DNA of 11,314 nt, taken from assembly GCA_900542235.1 (NCBI GenBank), contig UQNB01000062.1:1-11314 (forward strand), in the 5' to 3' direction. Of the stretch, positions 6,376-11,314 are shown piece after piece. Below the pieces are notes generated by a model that was not told where the DNA came from, searched no databases, and was given only the letters and a program-made list of their open reading frames with translations. The DNA is from an uncultured Collinsella sp. (GTDB lineage: Bacteria > Actinomycetota > Coriobacteriia > Coriobacteriales > Coriobacteriaceae). Position numbers and translations under genes: made by a program. Each line of letters begins with the position of its first letter. Position 1 is the first letter of the stretch.

Positions 6376-6440
6376 AGTTGCGGTGGAATAGTTCCTGTTT
6401 GGGCTTGAAGGCCGATTTTAGGGACTATTTCACCGCAACT
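6376..6440 (+). repeat. 20-bp inverted repeat with UGAA-capped inner hairpin (MITE- or REP-like)
   Basis: Arms 6376-6395 and 6421-6440 pair along all 20 positions, 18 Watson-Crick plus two G-U pairs that hold only in plus-strand RNA (6386-6430 and 6393-6423). The pairing continues two more steps. The loop contains a second small stem GGCT/GGCC with a TGAA tetraloop (6402-6413). It lies 18 bases beyond the amidohydrolase stop, so it may help end that mRNA, but no T-run follows on the minus strand. Its size and symmetry also fit a dispersed palindromic intergenic repeat; copy number cannot be seen from one window. Confidence 0.6.
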
Positions 6441-6458
6441 GAGGGGTGGGATGTGGGG

Positions 6459-8096
6459 TTAGCGCTCGTAAATCAAGTTGCCTGCCAGGTAGGTGGCTTG
6501 GACTTTGGTGGCTTGAAGTTCTTGGGGGTCGATGGTGAGCGGGTTTTGGTCCAGGACTACCAGGTCGGCATACTTGCCGGGCTCCAAGCTGCCGAGGTTT
6601 TGCTCGTCGCCCGCTGCATAGGCGCTGCCCAGGGTGTAGTTGCGCAGAGCCGTTGCTGCATCGATGCGCTCGCTCGGCAACCAGCCGCCCTCGGGCCAGT
6701 GGCTTTTGGGGTCCTGGCGCGTGATAGCCGTGTAGAGCACGTTCATGCTGGTAACGGGCGTGATAGGGCTGTCGGTACCGAAGGCTTGGCGAATGCCGCG
6801 CTGCTTATAGGTTGCGAACGGCCACATGATGCGGCTGCGCTCCAGGCCCAGATCGCGCTCCGGTCCACCCGGATCGAGCGTAATATGGCAGGGCTGGCTC
6901 GAGGCGACCACGTTGAGCTTGCGCAGGCGGTCGATGTCCTCGGGCAGAAGGTTCTCTAGGTGCTCGAGCGTGTTATGGCCGTGCTGGGGCAGGCCGTACA
7001 GGTCGGCCGCTTCCTCGAAGATATCCAGCGCGGCATGAATCGCACCGTCACCAATAACGTGGATGCGTACGGTATGACCGCGCTCCGCGGCCGCCAGAAC
7101 CAGTTTGCGCATGCGCTCAGCCGGGACCGTCAGACGGCCCCGGTCGCCCGGGAAGCGCGGATTGGTATAGGGCTCGGTGAGATATGCCGTGTGTTCGCTC
7201 GACACGCCATCGAAGAACTGCTTAAAACCTGGCGCCGAAAGCAGCGCGTTGTTCGCGTAACGTACCTGGAGCTCTTCTAGACGCGACTGGTCATCCAGCA
7301 GCGTGGGGAACAGATGGGCACGAATGCCCAGCTTGCCGGTCGTCTGCAGCTTGTCGTAGACATCGTCGCGGATAAAATCACAGCCCAGCATGGGCATGAG
7401 CGACATATCGCAGATCGAGGTGATGCCCTGCTCGGCCATGCGCCTCATTTGATCGGCGTAAGCGCTTGCGATGCGATCTTCGCCCAGCCACTCAAGACAG
7501 CGCGGCAACAGCTGCATGGCAGCCGCTTCGTGAGCAATGCCCGTGAGCTCGCCGTTTGCGTCCTTGTCGTAGCTGCCGCCCGCCGGCGGCTCGCTGTCGC
7601 GCGTGACGCCGAGCGCCTCGAGTGCGCGGCTGTTGAGCCACAGCGTGTGGCCGTCGCCCGAATACATAACGCAGGGACGATCGGGGAATGCCGCATCGAG
7701 CGACGCCTTGGTAGGATGCTCGGGCGGGTCCCAACGGTAGTCGCGCCAGCCCTGCGTCACAACCCAAGCGTCGTCGGGCAGGTCCTGGGAAAACTCGAGC
7801 GCGTGCTGTACCAGCGCCGCCTCGGACGTGCCCATATCCATGAGCATGTACGGCGAGGAACCGACCGAAGTATGGAAGAAGTGCAGATGAGCGTCATGGA
7901 AACCGGGGCAGACAAACTGCTCGCCGTAGTCGAGAACCGGCGTGGCGGCGGGAGCGGCGGCGATCACGTCATCGGGCTTGCCGACTGCGACGATACGGTC
8001 ACCTGCGATGGCAATCGCCAGCTCACGAGCAGTATCGATGCCGTCTTGCGCGGTAAAGACGTTCTTGGAGCGGATAATCCGATCGATATGTTGCAT
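6459..8096 (-). CDS. YtcJ-like metal-dependent amidohydrolase (amidohydrolase family 3)
   Basis: The 545-residue cytoplasmic protein belongs to the amidohydrolase superfamily branch that includes B. subtilis YtcJ and N-substituted formamide deformylase. Visible landmarks are the N-terminal small beta domain, the metal-binding HxH in HDAHLHFF (His70, His72), RIHVIGDGAI with another metal His, LEHLENL, FGTDSPI with the catalytic Asp, and a C-terminal NYTLGSAYA, then GSLEPGKYADLVVLDQNPL typical of the family. Length is normal. The substrate is unknown; amide or formamide hydrolysis is the family expectation. Three in-frame ATGs compete: 8096 is preferred because GGGGA lies 5 bases upstream, with 8102 and 8108 adding 2 or 4 residues. 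The reading frame stays open much further upstream, but that part is antisense to the M20 gene. It is divergent from that gene and shares its control region. Confidence 0.9.
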   Translation of the reverse strand: MQHIDRIIRSKNVFTAQDGIDTARELAIAIAGDRIVAVGKPDDVIAAAPAATPVLDYGEQFVCPGFHDAHLHFFHTSVGSSPYMLMDMGTSEAALVQHALEFSQDLPDDAWVVTQGWRDYRWDPPEHPTKASLDAAFPDRPCVMYSGDGHTLWLNSRALEALGVTRDSEPPAGGSYDKDANGELTGIAHEAAAMQLLPRCLEWLGEDRIASAYADQMRRMAEQGITSICDMSLMPMLGCDFIRDDVYDKLQTTGKLGIRAHLFPTLLDDQSRLEELQVRYANNALLSAPGFKQFFDGVSSEHTAYLTEPYTNPRFPGDRGRLTVPAERMRKLVLAAAERGHTVRIHVIGDGAIHAALDIFEEAADLYGLPQHGHNTLEHLENLLPEDIDRLRKLNVVASSQPCHITLDPGGPERDLGLERSRIMWPFATYKQRGIRQAFGTDSPITPVTSMNVLYTAITRQDPKSHWPEGGWLPSERIDAATALRNYTLGSAYAAGDEQNLGSLEPGKYADLVVLDQNPLTIDPQELQATKVQATYLAGNLIYER

Positions 8097-8170
8097 GGGC
8101 ATCCCCATCTCTGGCAGGAAATTCAACACCCCCGAGTGTACTCCCCCGTCTCGGTTACAAAATGCCAAGC

Positions 8171-8189
8171 GGCAAACGGCAGCTTTGCC
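8171..8189. promoter_or_regulatory. Inverted repeat overlapping the M20 gene -35 element
   Basis: GGCAAA (8171-8176) and TTTGCC (8184-8189) are perfect complements 7 bases apart, and the right arm overlaps the predicted -35 hexamer. Its place in a divergent promoter region suggests an operator. It could also be chance in GC-rich DNA, and no regulator gene is adjacent. Confidence 0.35.
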
Positions 8190-8213
8190 AGCCCTAGCGG
8201 CAGGTGGCATACT
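8185..8213 (+). promoter_or_regulatory. Probable promoter of the M20 amidohydrolase gene
   Basis: TTGCCA (8185-8190, five of six matches to the -35 consensus) and CATACT (8208-8213, four of six to the -10 consensus) are separated by exactly 17 bases. The predicted start near 8220 leaves a leader of about 45 bases with AAGGAG (8249-8254) before the ATG at 8265. Confidence 0.55.
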
Positions 8214-8264
8214 GGAGAGAGCCTGTACGATTTTGCGATCAACCCAGCAAGGAGCAAATCGATC

Positions 8265-9728
8265 ATGACGAAGACCAAGGCACAGCAGATTATGGCGGCG
8301 ACCGAGGCTCGCGCGGCAGACGACGTCACCGCGGCCATCCGAGATATCGCCGCCGAGTTTGAGCCCTATATCATCAAGCAGCGCCGGCACTTCCATAAGC
8401 ATCCGGAGCTGAGCCTCGCCGAAGAGCGCACAACCTCCGACATCGCCAACCAGCTCGACGCCATGAATATCCCCTATGAGCGCCCCCTTAAGACGGGCCT
8501 GGTGGCGACCCTCCGCGGCACCGCACCCGACGCCTACCGCGAGGACGGCACGCCGCGCCGCCGCATCCTGCTGCGCGCGGATATTGACGCCCTGCCCGTC
8601 ACCGAGCAGACCGGCGAGGAATTCGCCAGCGTCAACGAGGGCTGCATGCACGCCTGCGGCCACGACTGCCACATCGCCATGATGCTCGGCACGCTGCAGA
8701 TCCTGCGCCATATGACCGACGACATCCACGGCGAGGTCCGCATCGTCTTCCAGCCCAGTGAGGAAAACGGCCAGGGCGCCAAACTCATGATCGGCACGGG
8801 CGTGCTCGACGGCGTCGATGGCGCTTACGCCGCGCACATCTGGAGCGAGGTCGACGCCGGCACCGTAAGCTGCGAGCCCGGCCCGCGCATGGCCAATACC
8901 GACTGGTTCCGCATCGATGTCCGCGGCACCTCGTGCCACGGCGCCATGCCCCAGCGCGGCCACGACGCCGTCATGGTTGCCGCCGAGATCGTCAATGCCC
9001 TGCAGACCATCGTCTCGCGCGAAATCAGCCCCTACGAGCCGGCCGTCATCACCGTCGGCGAGCTGCATGGCGGCACCGCGCGCAACGTTATCGCCGGCAC
9101 GGCCTACCTCGCCGGCACGGTGCGCACCTACGGCGATTCGACCCACGAGGAAATGCCGGAGCTTATGCGCCGCATCGTGGAGCATACTGCGGCCGCCTTG
9201 GGCGCCGAGGCAGAGCTCACCGACTACACCATCGCCAACTACAAGGTCGAAAACGACGCGGGCTCGAGCGAGCGCTGCCGTCAGGCTGTAATTAAGTGTC
9301 TGGGCCCCGCCGGCCAAGGCCATTATCGTGGCACGCTTTCGGGCGAGGATTTTTCGGAGTACCTGCGCCGCGTACCGGGCGTGCTCGCCTTTGTAGGTAC
9401 GCGCAACCCCAAGATTGGCGCCACGTACGCCCAACATTCCTGCTTTTACAAGATCGACGAGAGCGTGCTGGCCAAGGGCTCCATGGTGGCAGCCCAGTAT
9501 GCTATCGACTTTTTGGCCGAGCCCACGCAAGAGGAGCTCGACGGCCCCGCGATTACCGCGGTCGCCGAAACCAACCCCGACTTGGCCGCCAAGCTGCGCT
9601 CTGCCAAGGCCACGGCCGCTGAGGCGCGCGACGCCATGCACGATGCTCGCACCGCCCGCCATGCTGCAATCAAGGGCATCCACGATGCGCGGGCTGCCGC
9701 TCGCCACGAGGAAAAGCGCGACGAGTAG
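8265..9728 (+). CDS. M20-family metal-dependent amidohydrolase / peptidase with C-terminal extension
   Basis: The 487-residue protein belongs to the M20D-type amidohydrolases (hippurate hydrolase, indole-acetyl-amino-acid hydrolase and N-acetyl-diaminopimelate deacetylase relatives), which cleave N-acyl amino acids using two metals. Motifs: RRHFHKHPE (40-48), RADIDALP (104-111), CMHACGHDCH (127-136) with the metal Cys131 and His133, QPSEEN (163-168) with the catalytic Glu, SCHGAMP (His225), NVIAGTAYLAGTVRT (274-288), GEDF (360-363) and AQHS (His391). The ATG at 8265 has AAGGAG 10 bases upstream, a slightly long spacing. Past residue 419 the protein has about 68 extra residues, Ala-rich and charged, predicted helical, with a repeated HDAR-x-ARH segment; this tail is not part of the usual fold. 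Exact substrate is undetermined. Confidence 0.92.
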   Translation: MTKTKAQQIMAATEARAADDVTAAIRDIAAEFEPYIIKQRRHFHKHPELSLAEERTTSDIANQLDAMNIPYERPLKTGLVATLRGTAPDAYREDGTPRRRILLRADIDALPVTEQTGEEFASVNEGCMHACGHDCHIAMMLGTLQILRHMTDDIHGEVRIVFQPSEENGQGAKLMIGTGVLDGVDGAYAAHIWSEVDAGTVSCEPGPRMANTDWFRIDVRGTSCHGAMPQRGHDAVMVAAEIVNALQTIVSREISPYEPAVITVGELHGGTARNVIAGTAYLAGTVRTYGDSTHEEMPELMRRIVEHTAAALGAEAELTDYTIANYKVENDAGSSERCRQAVIKCLGPAGQGHYRGTLSGEDFSEYLRRVPGVLAFVGTRNPKIGATYAQHSCFYKIDESVLAKGSMVAAQYAIDFLAEPTQEELDGPAITAVAETNPDLAAKLRSAKATAAEARDAMHDARTARHAAIKGIHDARAAARHEEKRDE

Positions 9729-9763
9729 CCGTCACGCCCATCCATAACAGCCTGGCTAAAGCA

Positions 9764-9802
9764 AAGCGGGGGCGGACGTTATCTCAACGTTCGCCCCCGC
9801 TT
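9764..9802 (+). terminator. Long stem-loop between convergent genes (likely terminator)
   Basis: A 17-pair stem (9764-9780 with 9786-9802) containing one G-T pair encloses a 5-base loop, 36 bases past the M20 stop and 33 bases past the end of the convergent DUF2752 gene. The G-T pair is a valid G-U only in plus-strand RNA. The plus strand has no T-run directly after the stem (TTATGTG), and the minus strand reads TTTGCTTT. It probably serves both genes, imperfectly matching the intrinsic terminator model on either side. Confidence 0.72.
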
Positions 9803-9834
9803 ATGTGTCGACCGTTTTTCTAGCGCGTCCTCCG

Positions 9835-10311
9835 TCACGCCAGGTAAGAGCGAAGGATGGTGAGCCAGCGTGGGGGTTCGAGGTGGATGATATCGTCGGG
9901 AACTCCGGCGGGCGCATAGCCGCCAAAGAGCAGACCGGCATCTGCCGGATTGATGAGGCGCACGATCCATACGACGACGACCAGCACGCACAACACGGTG
10001 ACCGCAATGTCGATACCACGCTTTAGCTTGCTCGATGCCACCTCCTCGCGCACGAACGCGAGCACAAACGCAATCGGCACCACCCAAAACAGCGGATGGT
10101 AGGCAAAGGCAGCCGCATAATCGAGGCGCAGCGCCGCCAGCCACGCCCTCGTCATGCCGCATCCCGGACAAGGAATGCCCGTCATCAATCGAAAAATGCA
10201 GCCAATGTCGAGCAGGTAGAGCGCGAGCCAGGCGACAAAGAGCGCGCCGGTGCAAAAAAGGGCGCGGCGAAGGAGCTCTGCCGTGCCCCTATGTCCCTGG
10301 GAGCTGTTCAC
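9835..10311 (-). CDS. Small membrane protein of the DUF2752 family
   Basis: The 158-residue protein has three likely membrane helices (about residues 16-36, 73-88 and 101-121). Its family hallmark CPGCGMTRAWLAAL (Cys48, Cys51) sits right after the first helix, followed by a YHPLFW motif. DUF2752 function is not known; the CxxC could bind metal or form a disulfide. The start is probably GTG at 10311: AAGGG lies 5 bases upstream, and this places it 13 bases after the stop of the zinc-ribbon gene, as in a tight operon. The frame is open to an ATG at 10371, which would overlap the upstream gene by 47 bases and has no such ribosome-binding site. The protein ends with a hydrophilic tail on the far side of the third helix. 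Confidence 0.82.
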   Translation of the reverse strand: MNSSQGHRGTAELLRRALFCTGALFVAWLALYLLDIGCIFRLMTGIPCPGCGMTRAWLAALRLDYAAAFAYHPLFWVVPIAFVLAFVREEVASSKLKRGIDIAVTVLCVLVVVVWIVRLINPADAGLLFGGYAPAGVPDDIIHLEPPRWLTILRSYLA

Positions 10312-10324
10312 GCCGCCCTTATTG

Positions 10325-10933
10325 TTAGGCACGAGCGCCAAGGCGAGTGTTGTAAGCCGTTGCCATGGCATTGGTATTATTGATGACGATGTTCATAGCG
10401 AAGATGGGACCAAGGCCGCACAGGAGCGCGCCGAAGATCTGCCACAGAAGAACGGTGGTGCCGTTTTCCTGGAACACCAGGCCGTAGCGAGGAGCGTTGG
10501 CCTGCAGGCGGTTGCCAATCTTGTAATACCAGTAGTACGCGTAGAAGCCGCAGGTCACAAACGATAGAAGGATGAATTCCGCCAGACCCGGCGTGTAATC
10601 GCCGTCATCCTGACACAACGTGTTGACGTCGCGTGCCAAGCAATACAGGAAGTAGAACGAATAGATACCGCAGGTCACAAGAGAGAGCAGCAGCCAGCCG
10701 ATCAGGCTGCGGTCAGCCTTAATGGGGCCATAGCCCATCGGAGCGGATGCGGACTGTTGGGCGTATTGACCGGTGTACTGCTGCTGAGGCTGGGGCGCGG
10801 GCTGAATAGCCTGGGCCGGAGCGGGCTGGGGCTGCGGGGCCGCAGCGGCAGAAGCGGCACCAACGGCGGATCCGCAAACAGGGCAGAATTTGGCATCATC
10901 CGAAATGGGAGAACCACAAGTGGGACAGAACAT
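10325..10933 (-). CDS. Zinc-ribbon membrane protein with duplicated hydrophobic motif (DUF4234-like)
   Basis: The 202-residue protein starts with a zinc ribbon, CPTC (Cys3, Cys6) and CPVC (Cys17, Cys20). An Ala/Pro/Gln-rich linker (about 24-66) leads to a membrane region. Two copies of one motif follow, LLLSLVTCGIYSFYF (81-95) and ILLSFVTCGFYAYYW (121-135), each starting a membrane helix, with a third hydrophobic segment near 161-186. The repeated TCGxYxxY pattern is typical of DUF4234. The function is unknown; such proteins may sense or scaffold at the membrane. AGGAG 6 bases upstream supports the ATG at 10933. It is the first gene of a two-gene unit with the DUF2752 gene 13 bases downstream. 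Confidence 0.82.
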   Translation of the reverse strand: MFCPTCGSPISDDAKFCPVCGSAVGAASAAAAPQPQPAPAQAIQPAPQPQQQYTGQYAQQSASAPMGYGPIKADRSLIGWLLLSLVTCGIYSFYFLYCLARDVNTLCQDDGDYTPGLAEFILLSFVTCGFYAYYWYYKIGNRLQANAPRYGLVFQENGTTVLLWQIFGALLCGLGPIFAMNIVINNTNAMATAYNTRLGARA

Positions 10934-10950
10934 GAGCCTCTCCTTTTCCT

Positions 10951-10967
10951 AAGGCGTCGCACGCCTT
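10951..10967 (-). promoter_or_regulatory. Leader hairpin just upstream of the zinc-ribbon gene RBS
   Basis: AAGGCGT (10951-10957) and ACGCCTT (10961-10967) form a perfect 7-bp stem with a 3-base loop. It ends about 7 bases before the AGGAG ribosome-binding site. In the minus-strand mRNA this hairpin would sit next to the Shine-Dalgarno sequence and could modulate translation or protect the 5' end. Confidence 0.45.
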
Positions 10968-11008
10968 CAAACCTTACACGTCTACGTTCTCAACAATAGC
11001 CGCGACGT

Positions 11009-11020
11009 TGTTGCGCAACA
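11009..11020. promoter_or_regulatory. Perfect 12-bp palindrome upstream of the zinc-ribbon gene
   Basis: TGTTGCGCAACA is a perfect 12-base palindrome about 75 bases ahead of the zinc-ribbon start codon. A second pair, CAACAA (10991-10996) and TTGTTG (11008-11013), overlaps it. The arrangement looks like a dimeric repressor or activator site in the promoter region, though no clear -35/-10 pair was found to anchor it. Confidence 0.4.
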
Positions 11021-11085
11021 TTGACCAATTTCCGAGAAATTTTGCTGCAACCGTTTTCCCAGGCATTTTCTTGCTTTCGCAGTAG

Positions 11086-11119
11086 AAAAAGGCACCCGGG
11101 CTCAGTTGCCCAGGGCGCC
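11086..11119 (-). terminator. Intrinsic terminator of the Ala-Pro repeat gene
   Basis: On the minus strand GGCGCCCTGGGC (11119-11108) pairs with GCCCGGGTGCC (11101-11091) with one bulged T and one G-U pair, then TTTTT (11090-11086). It begins 8 bases past the stop codon at 11128 and is a strong Rho-independent terminator. Confidence 0.9.
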
Positions 11120-11127
11120 TCGACCGG

Positions 11128-11314
11128 CTATTCGGTTTGATTGTTTTCGGCAGCAGGATTATCGCCCGGCTCATCCGCCGGCGTGGCAACGGCATCCCAA
11201 TCGGGCTCCGCAGGCGTCGCCTCGGACGCCGGTGCGGGGACAGGAGCAGGTGCCGGGGCAGGGGCAGGCGCGGGTGCCGGGGCAGGTGCAGGCGCGGGTG
11301 CCGGGGCAGGCGCA
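11128..11314 (-). CDS. 3' end of a gene encoding an Ala-Pro repeat C-terminal tail (partial)
   Basis: Only the last 61 residues are in the window, and the gene continues past the right edge. The visible part starts with twelve consecutive Ala-Pro pairs, one Val-Pro and one more Ala-Pro, then an acidic end containing PDWDAV and finishing ENNQTE before a TAG stop. Ala-Pro repeats form stiff extended spacers, used in cell-wall-spanning proteins and in flexible linkers of multidomain enzymes. No catalytic domain is visible, so neither function nor location can be assigned. A real gene is supported by the continuous frame with no stop from 11314 to the TAG at 11128 and by the intrinsic terminator right after it. 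Confidence 0.8.
   Translation of the reverse strand, partial: APAPAPAPAPAPAPAPAPAPAPAPVPAPASEATPAEPDWDAVATPADEPGDNPAAENNQTE
11248..11314. repeat. 24-bp tandem repeat encoding Ala-Pro pairs
   Basis: Two adjacent 24-base units (11248-11271 and 11272-11295) differ at only two positions, and a third related unit begins at 11296 and runs to the window edge. Each unit encodes four Ala-Pro pairs on the minus strand. The similarity at DNA level, beyond what the protein requires, points to recent slippage or unequal recombination. Confidence 0.75.

Larger units (their letters stand above)
6001..6458. other. 458-base intergenic region between ptsH and the amidohydrolase gene
   Basis: No convincing gene is present. 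The left part holds the ptsH leader and ribosome-binding site (6007-6012) and an AT-rich promoter-like stretch (about 6065-6100). The middle holds an irregular 108-base hairpin (6147-6254) and a small CCTGG/CCAGG hairpin just after it. The right end holds a long near-perfect inverted repeat (6376-6440) close to the stop of the amidohydrolase gene. Motifs I could recall for RNase P RNA, tmRNA and the SRP RNA apical loop were looked for on both strands and not found. Confidence 0.6.

Noticed and set aside
6061..6458. Possible RNase P RNA, tmRNA or SRP RNA in the 458-base gap
   Set aside because: The size is suggestive, but the conserved motifs I could recall for these RNAs were not found on either strand.
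7314..8264. Plus-strand open frame that would add over 300 residues to the N-terminus of the M20 enzyme
   Set aside because: It runs antisense through the amidohydrolase gene and has no recognisable domain. A promoter and ribosome-binding site sit directly ahead of the ATG at 8265.
8109..9707. Long minus-strand open frame that would extend the amidohydrolase to 1082 residues
   Set aside because: It is antisense to the well-supported M20 gene. The sequence is low-complexity Ala/Gly/Val/Asp-rich without domains, and the family start lies at 8096-8108. It is a by-product of GC-rich codon use.
11248..11314. Direct repeats at the right edge as a CRISPR array
   Set aside because: The units are contiguous without spacers and are in frame as Ala-Pro codons, so they are a coding tandem repeat.

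Overview
The window looks like chromosomal DNA from a high-GC, Gram-positive gut-type actinobacterium. Gene style, GC-rich codon use, G+C-rich terminators and a Firmicutes-like HPr with both His15 and Ser46 fit the class Coriobacteriia, most likely Collinsella or a close relative. This assignment is inference from overall appearance, not from a marker gene. No phage, transposase, CRISPR array or rRNA was seen.

Layout from left to right. At the left edge is the 5' part of a tRNA-Glu(CTC) gene on the minus strand with its own promoter. Then come minus-strand genes read from right to left. First in transcription order is ptsH (HPr, 5737-6000), followed by ptsI (PTS enzyme I, 3900-5603), two tandem PfkB-family sugar-phosphate kinases of the 1-phosphofructokinase type (2893-3825 and 1772-2704), and cca (CCA-adding tRNA nucleotidyltransferase, 182-1576). 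Strong intrinsic terminators follow both kinases. A weaker one follows ptsH, and a stem-loop without a U-tract lies between ptsI and the first kinase. Together ptsH and ptsI supply the general phosphoryl relay from PEP to sugar-specific permeases that are not in this window. The kinases would phosphorylate a PTS product such as fructose 1-phosphate and feed it into glycolysis.

A 458-base gap (6001-6458) separates ptsH from the next gene. It holds the ptsH leader plus two large inverted-repeat structures whose G-U pairs favour the plus-strand RNA. These are the least explained elements of the window. Next is a divergent pair: a YtcJ-like amidohydrolase (6459-8096, minus) and an M20-family amidohydrolase/peptidase (8265-9728, plus), with a 150-160 base shared control region. 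A long stem-loop at 9764-9802 separates the M20 gene from the convergent genes beyond it.

On the right is a tight two-gene minus-strand unit of small membrane proteins. A zinc-ribbon protein with a duplicated hydrophobic motif resembling DUF4234 comes first, then a DUF2752-type protein with a CPGCGMTR motif. The window ends inside the 3' end of another minus-strand gene whose product has an Ala-Pro repeat tail encoded by a tandem DNA repeat, followed by its own terminator.

Most of the window is housekeeping or ordinary metabolism. The items most worth a second look are the two structured intergenic elements, the diverged tandem kinases, and the zinc-ribbon/DUF2752 membrane pair.
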